DNA of 64,000 nt from Flavipsychrobacter sp. (GCA_021155965.1 JAJNBJ010000004.1:62001-126000), one strand, 5' to 3'; shown: positions 1-9,223, numbered from the stretch's first letter. The notes: a model not told the origin generated them from the sequence alone. Numbers and translations: made by a program.

Positions 1-1213
1 TAACTCTACCGGCATAAGCTACCAGAACACTGCCTGGACCTCAGTTGCATTGGGCTTCCATCCTTTCTCTCCGGCTTGGAACGATGTGGCTAAATTTCCC
101 GGCGAAATGGCTGTAAGGTCATTCGATGCATATACTATTGATAGTATCAGCGTAGCAGGAATTTATGGTCGCCCTGCTTCATACACCTATACAGATACAC
201 TTATAGTAACTTTTGTTAATGGTGATGGCGGCGCCAGCTCAGATATGGCATTAGGCCTGGTTTATCCTGGTTCAGCAACCCTGTACTGCGTAACATCTGT
301 GCCATTTGTTACTGTATATCATGACAGCCTTACAAACGGTGCTGCCCGTTCCACAGCTCCAATTGCTGTGCCGCTTCCTACACCCGCTGGCTATTACGGC
401 GCCCCGCACGTATATAAATTCCTGTTAAGGGCTGCCGATTCTACTGATATTATAGCCGCTACAGTTGGCCCAACCGGTAGTACAAATATGGTATTCCCAC
501 GCGCAGGCGACCCGACAATCAGTTATGCGGTTCCTGCAGGCCATACTGCTACAGCGTCTATTACATTCAGGTCAGGCTCTGTTGGTCTTGCTGGCGGTTA
601 TTCAACTACTTTTATAGGTGCTACCGGGTTTAAGGATACGGTACAATATGCCCCTGCTATTTCAGGCGACTATGCACCTTATAAATACGGTGGCTTCTCG
701 CCACTTATCAAGTATGCGGTAACTGCTTCAGGTGGTACTACTGCTGCTTTCCCAGGCTTCGTTGCCAACACAGGCCCAACCCAGCCTGACTGGACCTCAG
801 GTTACTTCAAAAGGATGGGTGCACGTGGCGCTAACAGTGTAAATGGTTTTGCAGCTAACTGGGCGTTCACTTCTTCTGGTGGCCCAAGCGCACTGCAGTA
901 TCCGTTTGTAAAGTACCACGTTTATTGTCCTACTTGCCCACTCGTTGACCCATCGCTTGGTGTTGATGAAGTTGCAGCAACAAACGTTACGGTTACTCCA
1001 AACCCGGCGGTTAACGAAGTAAGCATCAGCTTCAATTCTTCTGCAAGCGCTACAGTATCCCTGACCAACATTGTAGGCCAGGTTGTAGCTGCACAAACAG
1101 TGAACAATGGTGTTGCAGTATTCAATACTTCTGCTCTTCCTGCAGGTGTATATGTTTACGCAGTTGAAGCTAACGGCGAGCGTACTACAGGCCGTGTAGT
1201 TGTAGCTCACTAA
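1..1213 (+). CDS. T9SS-secreted protein, 3' part only (paralogue of the gene at 3522)
   Basis: The reading frame is already open at base 2, so the gene starts before the window. About 400 residues remain. Near the N-terminus is an aligned block (GFHPFSPAWND, then VRSFDAYTIDSI and VAGIYGR) that recurs almost unchanged in the protein at 3522-4898. A Cys-x-x-Cys motif (YCPTCP) precedes the last domain. The last ~75 residues are a type A T9SS sorting domain: PNPAVNE, NIVGQ, LPAGVYVY and a basic GRVVVAH end. By family knowledge this domain directs export across the outer membrane and surface attachment. The function of the body is unknown. The gene is followed directly by a strong terminator. Confidence 0.85.
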   Translation, partial: NSTGISYQNTAWTSVALGFHPFSPAWNDVAKFPGEMAVRSFDAYTIDSISVAGIYGRPASYTYTDTLIVTFVNGDGGASSDMALGLVYPGSATLYCVTSVPFVTVYHDSLTNGAARSTAPIAVPLPTPAGYYGAPHVYKFLLRAADSTDIIAATVGPTGSTNMVFPRAGDPTISYAVPAGHTATASITFRSGSVGLAGGYSTTFIGATGFKDTVQYAPAISGDYAPYKYGGFSPLIKYAVTASGGTTAAFPGFVANTGPTQPDWTSGYFKRMGARGANSVNGFAANWAFTSSGGPSALQYPFVKYHVYCPTCPLVDPSLGVDEVAATNVTVTPNPAVNEVSISFNSSASATVSLTNIVGQVVAAQTVNNGVAVFNTSALPAGVYVYAVEANGERTTGRVVVAH

Positions 1214-1234
1214 TAAGTTTCTATATTATATTGA

Positions 1235-1266
1235 GAAGGGCGGCATTGCCGCCCTTCTTTTTTTTT
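1235..1266 (+). terminator. Intrinsic terminator after first T9SS gene
   Basis: Perfect 10-bp stem GAAGGGCGGC/GCCGCCCTTC with a 3-nt loop at 1235-1257, followed by an unbroken T run. Confidence 0.93.
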
Positions 1267-1386
1267 AACATGATCTATGGCTTTGTGGTTAATGCCCGCT
1301 TTTTGTTGGTGAATAGTAATAAAATGGTATAGTTATTGTGCTACTGTACCGTGGGGGAGTAAAAGGGTTATTTATTTTAAAACAAT

Positions 1387-1394
1387 TACTTTTG
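1387..1394 (+). promoter_or_regulatory. Putative Bacteroidota -7 element (TACTTTTG)
   Basis: TACTTTTG matches TAnnTTTG and lies 39 bases before the ATG at 1434. No TTTG was found at the right -33 spacing. It supports starting the next gene at 1434 rather than further upstream. Confidence 0.45.
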
Positions 1395-1433
1395 CCCCAT
1401 ATTTCAGGAAATCAATTATTTAAAACTAGAAAA

Positions 1434-3422
1434 ATGAAAAGAGTACTTTTACTTTTAGCAGGGGGGGTGGCAGCGGTTTCTTCCTTCGGACAGGTGGCGA
1501 AGCACACTAACCGCTCGGTGATGTTCAATACATCTGAAAAAATGCAGAATGCCGGCGAACCTGTTCCGGCGAAGCTGGGCGTAAATCAGCCGCATTCGGG
1601 TGCGCGCACCACATCAACAGTATTTTATACGCAGGATTTTGCAGGCGGCATTCCCTCAGGATGGACCACCGGTGTCTTCCCGGGCGGTGGCGCTAGCTGG
1701 AAATGGACAAATCATGCTTCTCCTTCCACTTTTTCAATGGGTGCAATGATGTCAACCACCGCTTCCAATGGCTGGATGATATTCGACTCGGATTCGATAG
1801 GTGCCTGGTGTTCTTGTGATCCCGCAGGCTGGCTGCAGACAGACGCGCTTAACTGTTCAGGAAAGCCATATGTGCGCCTGAATTTTGAGGACTACTACAG
1901 GAAATTCCAGGATTCTTGTGAGGTATGGGTGAGCACTTCTCCAACATTTGCTACCGGAACTTACACACGCTTTCCCGTGCTGGCAAATAACCAGCTGGCA
2001 ACCAACATCAGCACCGATAATACCACCGATGTACACATAAACATCAGCTCGGTAGCAGGCAGCCAGCCTGCGGTATACATACGCTTTTGCACATGGGGGC
2101 CTACTTTGGGAGCTTACTCATGGATGATAGATGACATGACCTTGTCCGACCTGGACTCTGTTGATGCAGCATTGCAGAAGCCTGCTATTGTATACTATGC
2201 CGGTAATGATGCAGGGTTCTATTCCTTTGGCACTATGCCGCAGCATATGGTTGATTCCGTTTATCCGGAAGTGTTTGCAGTAAACTATGGTTTTACTGCA
2301 TTGCCTGCGCTTTCTGTTAATGCGCAGATATTCCAGGGGTCTACCAATGTTTACAATAACAATATTGCCATTAGCACACCCGTGGATGCATATGATTCAC
2401 TGGCAGATTATACGCAGATAATGGGTTACAAGCCAAATACAAAAGCGCTGTATACAGTACCATTTGGCGTGAACCCATCAATGGATGCAGTTACATCGAA
2501 CAATATTGATACGACAGCCTTTGCCACTACCGACTCAACATGGAGCGAAAATCGTCCCGACAAGGGCAGCGCAGGTACATCCTACGTTTTCAGGCCGGGC
2601 ACAGGCGCTAACAAAATGTCTTTCAGCCCTGCTACACAATTCATTGTTCCGGGCGGAGTGTCTGATACATTAACATCTGTATCGGTCGCATTTGGCAGGG
2701 CAACAAAACCTGGGCAAAATGTGGGTGTGCAGATCTATCACTTCGATGGTACGAACTGGATATATGATGGCGTCACTGAATTCAGGGCGCTGACGTCAGG
2801 CGAGATCAGCACGGCGACCCTTACTACATTTGCCAGCTTCGCTATTGACCAGGCAACTTCTGGCGGCCACATTATTATGGATGGCGGCGCAGGTGGCGTA
2901 TCCTATGCCCTTGTGGTGAAAGGAAACGCAAATACCGATACAGTTACGGTATTGAACACTGAAAATCCTGCTGTGAGCAATGTGATGAGTGGCAACCATA
3001 CCGGCCTTGCAGATACCTCTGAGAACGACGGTGCGGCTGGCCAGCAGTTTGGCCAGGGTGGCAGCCTGCCTTATTACTCTGAGACCACACCCCGCATTAA
3101 TGCTAACTTCGGTGTGCCGGTTTCAATAGTTGACCATTCAGCAGTAAACGATGTGGCCAGGTATAATTTCGTAGGTAAAGCTTATCCAAACCCTGCTAAC
3201 ACATCGGTGAACATTCCATTCACTATGTATAGCGACGTTAATGTTACCGTAACATTGTCGAACGTAATGGGCCAGGTGATCAAAACCCAAAGCATAAAAG
3301 CCATCAGCGGCGTGCAGATGAAAGCAACCGTTGAAACAGGCAACCTGCCAAACGGTGTTTATTTATATAGTGTGGATGTGAATGGCCAACAAACTAATGG
3401 ACGTATAGTTGTAACACACTAA
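1434..3422 (+). CDS. T9SS-secreted protein with choice-of-anchor/MAM-like N-terminal domain
   Basis: 662 residues. I chose the ATG at 1434 because it begins a clean signal peptide (MKRVLLLLAGG...SFGQ) and lies downstream of a -7 element. The in-frame start at 1338 would put 32 residues in front of that signal. Residues ~60-230 (QDFAGGIPSGWTT, NCSGKPYVRLNFEDYY, WMIDD) resemble the jelly-roll choice-of-anchor J/cleaved-adhesin family. The middle has no family I recognise. The C-terminus is a T9SS type A domain (YPNPANTSVNI, NVMGQ, LPNGVYLYS, GRIVVTH). It is probably a cell-surface or secreted protein. It lies between two paralogous T9SS genes but is not itself related to them outside the sorting domain. 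Confidence 0.88.
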   Translation: MKRVLLLLAGGVAAVSSFGQVAKHTNRSVMFNTSEKMQNAGEPVPAKLGVNQPHSGARTTSTVFYTQDFAGGIPSGWTTGVFPGGGASWKWTNHASPSTFSMGAMMSTTASNGWMIFDSDSIGAWCSCDPAGWLQTDALNCSGKPYVRLNFEDYYRKFQDSCEVWVSTSPTFATGTYTRFPVLANNQLATNISTDNTTDVHINISSVAGSQPAVYIRFCTWGPTLGAYSWMIDDMTLSDLDSVDAALQKPAIVYYAGNDAGFYSFGTMPQHMVDSVYPEVFAVNYGFTALPALSVNAQIFQGSTNVYNNNIAISTPVDAYDSLADYTQIMGYKPNTKALYTVPFGVNPSMDAVTSNNIDTTAFATTDSTWSENRPDKGSAGTSYVFRPGTGANKMSFSPATQFIVPGGVSDTLTSVSVAFGRATKPGQNVGVQIYHFDGTNWIYDGVTEFRALTSGEISTATLTTFASFAIDQATSGGHIIMDGGAGGVSYALVVKGNANTDTVTVLNTENPAVSNVMSGNHTGLADTSENDGAAGQQFGQGGSLPYYSETTPRINANFGVPVSIVDHSAVNDVARYNFVGKAYPNPANTSVNIPFTMYSDVNVTVTLSNVMGQVIKTQSIKAISGVQMKATVETGNLPNGVYLYSVDVNGQQTNGRIVVTH

Positions 3423-3446
3423 TAGTTGTTAAGTATAGCAGTTTAA

Positions 3447-3478
3447 AGAGGGCAGGAAAACCTGCCCTCTTTCTTTTT
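3447..3478 (+). terminator. Intrinsic terminator
   Basis: Stem AGAGGGCAGG/CCTGCCCTCT with a 4-nt A loop at 3447-3470, followed by a T-rich tract. Confidence 0.93.
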
Positions 3479-3521
3479 GACGGAATAAATTGTGTAATTT
3501 TATAAATAGAAAATATGCCGT

Positions 3522-4898
3522 ATGAAAAAGATCTTCTTTTTATTCGCAATTATACTTGCCACAACAAGAGTGCAAGCACAGCCCGGCGGAAGATGGTATA
3601 ATTATGTCGACAGCGTTCTTCCGGACAATATTAACGTATGTACCGGCATGCCAGCAGCAGGTTACAACTGGACTAATGTCGACCTGTGGTGGGATACTAC
3701 TTCAATATGGGGTTATAATATGACAGGCCCTGCATATGCAAATACAGCGTGGGTATCCTATGGCTTGGGGTTTCATCCATTTTCTCCTGCATGGAATGAT
3801 GGTGTTAAGTTTGGGTGTCAGATCGGCGTGAGGTCATTTGATGCCTATACTATTGATAGTATTATTGTTGCCGGTATATATGGGCGAAATCCTGCCAGCC
3901 CGTATGCAGATACGCTCATTATTACTTTTGTAAACGGAGATGGAGCTGCTGGTTCTGCTCTGCCACTGGGCCTTGTAGCATCTACAGCAAGTCATTACTG
4001 CGTAAGTTCCGCGCCATTTGTCAGAATGTTTCACGATAGTCTTACTAACAGAGCCGTGGATACTTCAGTTATTACCGGCTTTCCGCATACATACAAATTT
4101 GTATTGACCCGACCTGATTCAACGAATATAATGTCTGCAACTGTAGGGTTGGCTGGAACGACCAATATTAAGTTCCCTCGCGCTGGCCACTCTCCTCCCG
4201 ATCCGGTTATCACTTATGCTGTTCCTGCAGGTCATATGGCATCGGTATCCATATCCTTCAAATCGGGAGATCCTACATACCCGGCTTCTTACATTAGTGG
4301 CACAGGGTTTAAAGATACGGTGCGGTATGCCCCTGCCACTATTGGCGCTTATGCACCATATAAGCATTCCGGCTTCAGCCCGTATATAAGATATGCAGTT
4401 ACTACGGCTGGCGGAACAACTCCGACATTCCCGGGATTTGTCGCTAATGCCGGCCCAACACAACCGGACTGGACATCGGGATATTTTAAAAGAATGGGTG
4501 CCCGGGGAGCTGGTAGCCTCGACAGATTTTCTGCCAATTGGGAATACACGACTTCTACTGGCGGTGCGGATGTACTGCAATATCCATATGTTTCATACCA
4601 TGTTTATTGCTCCACATGTCCGATACTCTATTGTGGACCCGGTGGAATTTCGGAGAAGAATAATTCTAAAAATATTTCAGTTAATCCAAATCCGGCAGAT
4701 GGGCAGCTAACTATTTCATTCCCGGTTGCTGCTGCAAAAGTTTCGTTGGTTAATATTATAGGTAAGGAAGTTGCAGCTCAAACGGTAAACGGCGGCAATG
4801 CAATATTTAATACCACGAACCTGCCCGCAGGCATGTATATATATATTATACAGGCAGATGGCTGGCGTACTATGGACAGAGTACTCATAATACACTAG
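3522..4898 (+). CDS. T9SS-secreted protein, full-length paralogue of the first gene
   Basis: 458 residues with a clear signal peptide (MKKIFFLFAIILATTRVQA). It shows what the truncated protein at 1-1213 looks like in full: GLGFHPFSPAWND, VRSFDAYTIDSI, FVNGDG, CVSSAPFV, then GYFKRMGARGA, the YCSTCP dicysteine motif, and a T9SS type A domain (NPNPADGQL, NIIGKEV, LPAGMYIY). The close match over the whole length indicates tandem duplication with divergence. No enzymatic motif is visible, so a surface role is only inferred from the sorting domain. Terminators before and after suggest it is transcribed alone. Confidence 0.9.
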   Translation: MKKIFFLFAIILATTRVQAQPGGRWYNYVDSVLPDNINVCTGMPAAGYNWTNVDLWWDTTSIWGYNMTGPAYANTAWVSYGLGFHPFSPAWNDGVKFGCQIGVRSFDAYTIDSIIVAGIYGRNPASPYADTLIITFVNGDGAAGSALPLGLVASTASHYCVSSAPFVRMFHDSLTNRAVDTSVITGFPHTYKFVLTRPDSTNIMSATVGLAGTTNIKFPRAGHSPPDPVITYAVPAGHMASVSISFKSGDPTYPASYISGTGFKDTVRYAPATIGAYAPYKHSGFSPYIRYAVTTAGGTTPTFPGFVANAGPTQPDWTSGYFKRMGARGAGSLDRFSANWEYTTSTGGADVLQYPYVSYHVYCSTCPILYCGPGGISEKNNSKNISVNPNPADGQLTISFPVAAAKVSLVNIIGKEVAAQTVNGGNAIFNTTNLPAGMYIYIIQADGWRTMDRVLIIH

Positions 4899-4921
4899 TT
4901 ATATGAAAATAAAAATTCATG

Positions 4922-4953
4922 AGAGCGGCAATTTGCCGCTCTTTTTTCTTTTT
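4922..4953 (+). terminator. Intrinsic terminator
   Basis: Stem AGAGCGGCAA/TTGCCGCTCT at 4922-4942; the innermost pairs are probably open because the formal loop is 1 nt. A long T tract follows. Confidence 0.92.
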
Positions 4954-4982
4954 GCGAACAATATTCTATTATTGCACACGCT

Positions 4983-4997
4983 TGGCACGAAATTGGC
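4983..4997 (+). promoter_or_regulatory. Possible sigma-54-like -24/-12 element before topA
   Basis: TGGCACG-AAAT-TGGC has a perfect -24 half and the GG and GC pairs exactly 10 bases apart, as sigma-54 promoters need. The -12 half reads TGGC instead of TTGC. The predicted start would fall about 13 bases before the topA ATG at 5022. Weak call. Confidence 0.25.
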
Positions 4998-5021
4998 TGC
5001 CAATAAATTGAAAACTAAGGA

Positions 5022-7364
5022 ATGGCAAAAAACTTATTGATAGTGGAGTCGCCTGCAAAGGCAAAGACGATAGAGAAGATTTTGGGGAGCGATTTTGAGG
5101 TAAAGTCTTGTTATGGCCACATCAGGGACCTTGAGAAGGAGGACATGGGGATAGATATAAAGAATGGCTATAAACCCTCTTACAAAATATCAGACGACAA
5201 GCAGAAAGTAGTAAAAGAACTCAGGTCACTTGCAAAAAAATCGGAAGATGTTTGGTTGGCAACGGATGAGGACCGTGAGGGTGAAGCCATATCCTGGCAT
5301 TTGTGCGAAGTGCTGGGTTTAGACCCGGTGACCACCAAACGCATTGTTTTTCATGAAATTACGAAGCCTGCTATAAAAAAAGCAGTAGCCAGCCCGCGCA
5401 CCGTTAATATGGACCTGGTGAATGCCCAGCAGGCACGCCGTATACTGGACCGCATCGTGGGTTTTGAATTGTCACCGGTACTGTGGAGGAAGATGAGCAT
5501 GCGTAACAATCTCTCTGCCGGTAGGGTGCAATCGGTTGCGGTACGCCTCATAGTAGAGCGCGAAAGGGAGATAACCCGGTTCAAGACGGCAAGCAGTTTT
5601 AAAGTGGAAGCTTTATTTGCTGCTAATGATATAAATAAGAAGAAGGTAACCTTTAAGGCCGACGGCCCGGACAAAATAAGTAATGCAGATGGGGCAAACG
5701 CCTACCTGGAAAAATGTAAAGGGGCAGCATACACAGTAAAGGATGTGCAGGTGAAGCCGGGTAAGAAAACACCTTCTGCACCGTTTACCACATCAACACT
5801 ACAGCAGGAAGCAAGCCGTAAATTAGGATACTCGGTATCCAAGACAATGCTGCTGGCGCAAAAGCTGTATGAGAACGGGCATATCACCTATATGCGTACA
5901 GACTCTGTGAACCTTTCTGAAACAGCGATAGACGCTACCCATGCAGCAATAACACAGCAGTACGGCGAGAAATACTACCAGAAACGTATTTTTAAAACTA
6001 AGAGCGAGTCGGCGCAGGAAGCGCACGAAGCCATCAGGCCTACAGATATGAACGTATCGAACGTAGGGGATGCCGATACCAACCGCCTGTATGAACTGAT
6101 ATGGAAACGTACTATGGCATGCCAGATGGCTGATGCACAAACAGAGCGTACCATTGCAAAGATCGAAGTATCTACACAACCGGACCCATTGACTGCGACC
6201 GGGGAAGTGCTGCGCTTTGATGGTTTCCTGAAAGTATATAGCGAAAGCCGTGATGAGGAAGATGGCGAAGATGAGCAGGAAGGCATGCTGCCGCCGCTGG
6301 TTGCAGGACAAAAGCTTGATTTTCTGAAAATGGTGGCTACCGAAAGGTTCACCCGCCCTGCGCCAAGGTATACCGAGGCATCGCTGGTGAAGAAACTTGA
6401 AGAGTTGGGCATAGGCCGTCCCTCCACATACGCACCAACTATTAGTACGGTGCAGCAGCGTGGGTATGTAGAGAAACGTGAAAAGGAAGGGGTGAAAAGG
6501 AATTTCCAGGTATTGACATTGCAGGATGATAAAGTAGAACAACGTACGGAAAGCGAGAATACAGGCGCTGAGAAAAATAAAATGTTCCCAACCGACCTGG
6601 GTATGGTGGTAACCGACTTTCTGCGTGAGCATTTTGGCAAAGTGATGGATTACGATTTCACTGCTAAAATTGAAGCGGAGTTCGACCATATTGCAGAGGG
6701 CAGGCAGTTGTGGAGTAAGATGCTGGATGATTTTTATGTGCCGTTTCATGAGATAGTGGAACATACTATAGAAAATGCCAGCCGTGCAAAAGGAGAGCGT
6801 GAGTTGGGCACAGACCCTGTGAGTGGCAAACCTGTTGTAGCGCGCCTTGGCCGTTTTGGCCCTATGGTGCAGATAGGCGAAGTAGTGGAAGGAGGGGAAA
6901 AGCCGCGTTTTGCCAAGCTGCGGACCAACCAAAGTATTGAGACCATAACACTTGAAGAAGCATTGGAACTCTTCAGGCTGCCCAGGAACGTTGGCGCTTT
7001 TGAGGGTGAAGATGTGGTGATCAACATTGGACGCTTCGGGCCATATGCACAGCATGCAGGCCAGTTCTATTCGCTGAAGAAAGAAATGGACCCCTACACG
7101 GTAGAGCTTGCTGAAGTGGCGCCGCTTATAGAGGAAAAAAGAAAGGCAAAAGCGGAAAGCGAAATAAAAGTTTTTGCCAAAGAGAAGATACGCATACTCA
7201 GGGGGCCTTATGGGCCATACATAAAACAAGGCCTGCGCAACTATAAGATACCTAAGGAAAAGGCAGAAGACCCTGCTGCGCTCACTATCGAAGATGTGAA
7301 AGCCATCATCGAAGATGTGAAGGCCAATCCGCCTAAAAAAGTGCCAAGAGGTAGGAAAAAATAA
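5022..7364 (+). CDS. topA: DNA topoisomerase I (type IA)
   Basis: 780 residues. It relaxes negatively supercoiled DNA by single-strand passage. The N-terminal Toprim domain has Glu9 in VESPAKAKTI and the metal-binding Asp82-x-Asp84-x-Glu86. The catalytic tyrosine is Tyr290 in the TYMRTDS motif, and LSAGRVQSVAVRLI marks the core fold. The C-terminus lacks the Cys4 zinc ribbons of E. coli TopA. It carries instead about three short basic repeats of the topoisomerase C-terminal type (LGRFGPMVQ, IGRFGPYAQ, RGPYGPYIK) and a lysine-rich end, as is usual in Bacteroidota. It stands alone between a terminator and a gene with a TTG start. Confidence 0.97.
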   Translation: MAKNLLIVESPAKAKTIEKILGSDFEVKSCYGHIRDLEKEDMGIDIKNGYKPSYKISDDKQKVVKELRSLAKKSEDVWLATDEDREGEAISWHLCEVLGLDPVTTKRIVFHEITKPAIKKAVASPRTVNMDLVNAQQARRILDRIVGFELSPVLWRKMSMRNNLSAGRVQSVAVRLIVEREREITRFKTASSFKVEALFAANDINKKKVTFKADGPDKISNADGANAYLEKCKGAAYTVKDVQVKPGKKTPSAPFTTSTLQQEASRKLGYSVSKTMLLAQKLYENGHITYMRTDSVNLSETAIDATHAAITQQYGEKYYQKRIFKTKSESAQEAHEAIRPTDMNVSNVGDADTNRLYELIWKRTMACQMADAQTERTIAKIEVSTQPDPLTATGEVLRFDGFLKVYSESRDEEDGEDEQEGMLPPLVAGQKLDFLKMVATERFTRPAPRYTEASLVKKLEELGIGRPSTYAPTISTVQQRGYVEKREKEGVKRNFQVLTLQDDKVEQRTESENTGAEKNKMFPTDLGMVVTDFLREHFGKVMDYDFTAKIEAEFDHIAEGRQLWSKMLDDFYVPFHEIVEHTIENASRAKGERELGTDPVSGKPVVARLGRFGPMVQIGEVVEGGEKPRFAKLRTNQSIETITLEEALELFRLPRNVGAFEGEDVVINIGRFGPYAQHAGQFYSLKKEMDPYTVELAEVAPLIEEKRKAKAESEIKVFAKEKIRILRGPYGPYIKQGLRNYKIPKEKAEDPAALTIEDVKAIIEDVKANPPKKVPRGRKK

Positions 7365-7474
7365 AGGATACCCACATACTGTGGAAATTATTTTCGATGG
7401 TTTCTTAATGAAATTTTCGTAACTTTCTGTTGTTAACGCTTCTATAAGCGATGTTTGTTTTAATTCGTTAACTA

Positions 7475-8347
7475 TTGGATTCCAACAAAGAAATAACAGC
7501 GCTGCTGCGGCTGATAGATGACCCGGATGATGAGGTATATGATACCGTTGCCTCTAAGCTGCTCAATTATGGTAAGGATATAATCCCAAACCTGGAGCAG
7601 TTGTGGGAAGTAACAGAGGATGAGTCGCTGCAGGAACGCATAGAGTTACTGATACACCGGGTGCATTTCCATGACCTGCAGGAGGACTTTTTGGAATGGA
7701 GCCGTGCAAAAGAGCCTGAGCTGCTGCGTGGCGCCATACTGGTGGCCCGCTTCCAGTTTCCTGATCTGAATGTGCCTGCAATACTTACGCAGTTCGACCA
7801 GATACGCCGTAATATTTGGCTGGAGCTGAACAACTACCTGACGCCGCTGGAACAGGTGAATGTGTTCAACAGCATAATGTATAACTACTACAAGCTGAAC
7901 GGGCATGAACTGACGGAGCGTGAACCCAAGTACTTTTTCATTAACCAGGTGCTGGAAAGCAAGCAGGGCAATGCCTATACGATAGGCGTGCTGTACCTTG
8001 CTCTTGCCGAGATGCTGGACATACCCATTTTTGCGGTTGACGTGCCCCGGCAGTTCATATTTGCTTATATAGATACGCTGCATAGTTTCGTTGCACCTAG
8101 CAAAGGCATACAGCAGATACAATTTTATATTGACCCCATAAGCGGCATGGTGTATACCCAGAAGGATGTGGACACCTACCTGCGCAAAATAAATGCCTAC
8201 GGCCGCGAGGAATATTCTGCCCCTATGAATACCAAGCGTGTCATCTTTAAGATGATGGAAGAGCTGAGCCTCTGCTACCGCTACCGCCGTGAGGAGCAAA
8301 AAGCTGATGAGATACAACAGCTTATGCGATTGATCGTTGAGGAGTAG
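7475..8347 (+). CDS. SirB1-like transglutaminase-fold protein
   Basis: 290 residues. The frame has no ATG near its beginning; TTG at 7475 is the best start because a stop codon lies just upstream in frame. The N-terminal ~90 residues look helical and HEAT-like (ALLRLIDDPDDEVYDTVASKLL). The C-terminal part matches the SirB1/transglutaminase-like family, including GNAYTIGVLYLALAEMLDIP and VPRQFIFAY. Members are found across bacteria next to core genes, but their biochemical role is poorly defined and the transglutaminase catalytic triad is not evident here. No signal peptide, so probably cytoplasmic. Confidence 0.75.
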   Translation: MDSNKEITALLRLIDDPDDEVYDTVASKLLNYGKDIIPNLEQLWEVTEDESLQERIELLIHRVHFHDLQEDFLEWSRAKEPELLRGAILVARFQFPDLNVPAILTQFDQIRRNIWLELNNYLTPLEQVNVFNSIMYNYYKLNGHELTEREPKYFFINQVLESKQGNAYTIGVLYLALAEMLDIPIFAVDVPRQFIFAYIDTLHSFVAPSKGIQQIQFYIDPISGMVYTQKDVDTYLRKINAYGREEYSAPMNTKRVIFKMMEELSLCYRYRREEQKADEIQQLMRLIVEE

Positions 8348-8859
8348 GTTTTTGCTCATTTTCTTTAATTTTTTTTGTAACAACAGTTGTTCAATGGGTA
8401 GATGTTTTTACACGGCCCCTATACAGCGACATTGTTGTTGATAGCATTAAATTCTGCCAAAAAAATAAAGGGCTATGCATTTATGGCTGGGTTATTATGT
8501 CCAACCATCTGCATCTTATATGTTCCTGCAGGCAAGGTTTTGAGTTAAGCGATACGCTTCGCGATTTTAAAAAATTTACATCAAAGGCTATAGTTGATGC
8601 CATAGAGAATAATAGCAGGGAAAGCCGTAAAAGCTGGCTGTTATGGTTGCTGCGACAAAAAGACGGAATACAATTTTGGCAGGAGGGCAACCAGCCAGAA
8701 GAAATTACAACAGATAAATTCTTTCAGCAGAAACTAAAATATATACACCAAAACCCCGTGCGGGCTGGTATTGTTGACCTGGAGGAAGCATATATATATA
8801 GTAGTGCGCGTGACTATCATGGCATAAAGGGTTTGATTGAGCTTGAGAATCTTAAATGA
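8341..8859 (+). pseudogene. REP-associated (Y1/IS200-like) transposase, 5'-truncated
   Basis: The frame is open from 8341, just after an in-frame stop, to 8859, but has no ATG before 8497. Codons upstream of that ATG still encode family sequence (FFVTTVVQWVDVFTR, then DSIKFCQ and GWVIMSNHLHLI), so the true gene was longer and the first ~15-20 residues are lost. The HUH motif (NHLHLI) and the catalytic-tyrosine motif (YIHQNPVRAG) are both intact. By family knowledge these single-strand transposases act on REP hairpins. Matching hairpins lie directly downstream, and the 3' tail of this gene is repeated twice more. It is probably inactive unless it starts at a non-canonical codon or at 8497. Confidence 0.82.
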
Positions 8860-8929
8860 GAGAGCAGTATTTCAAATGCCGTTCGCAGAACGGGTATTAT
8901 TAGCAGTTCCAGATATATATCTGGAACAA
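8761..8929 (+). repeat. Transposase tail + double hairpin unit, copy A
   Basis: First of two near-identical units in tandem. It contains the last ~33 codons of the transposase, then hairpin 1 (CCGTTC-gca-GAACGG, 8879-8893) and hairpin 2 (arms GTTCCAGATAT/ATATCTGGAAC, 8906-8927, a perfect 22-base palindrome). Confidence 0.92.
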
Positions 8930-9097
8930 CGGGCTATTGTTGACCTGGAGGAAGCATATATATAGTAGTGCGCGTGACTATCATGGCATAAAGGGTTTGA
9001 TTGAGCTTGAGAATCTTAAATGAGAGAGTAGTATTTCAAATGCCGTTCGCAGAACGGGGTATTATTAGCAGTTCCAGATATATATCTGGAACAACGG
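8930..9097 (+). repeat. Transposase tail + double hairpin unit, copy B
   Basis: Direct repeat of 8761-8929 with a 3-base and a 2-base deletion near its start and very few substitutions. The coding tail is out of context here. Hairpin 1 is at 9043-9057 and hairpin 2 at 9071-9092, both unchanged. Confidence 0.92.
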
Positions 9098-9223
9098 GGA
9101 TTATAATGGCGTTAAAGGGTTAATTAAACTGGAAGGGTTTTAATGAAGCCGCAGAACATTGAATGCCGATTGTAAATCGGATTTTTATTTTCAGTTCCAG
9201 ATGCCCTTCGGAACATCCGGAAC
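9098..9223 (+). repeat. Diverged third copy of the tail + double hairpin unit
   Basis: An older copy: codons reading DYNGVKGLIKLEGF-stop match the transposase end (DYHGIKGLIELENLK). Hairpin 1 is now CCGATT-gta-AATCGG (9166-9180), with paired changes in both arms. Hairpin 2 has arms GTTCCAGATG/CATCCGGAAC (9194-9223) with one mismatch. The kept pairing despite changed bases supports real structures. Confidence 0.82.

Noticed and set aside
5823-7229. 468-codon open frame antisense to topA
   Set aside because: Lies wholly inside topA on the other strand, with poor Cys/His/Phe-rich composition and no motif; a shadow of topA codon bias.
8761-9097. CRISPR array
   Set aside because: Only two long tandem units without spacers of unique sequence; explained by duplication of the transposase tail.
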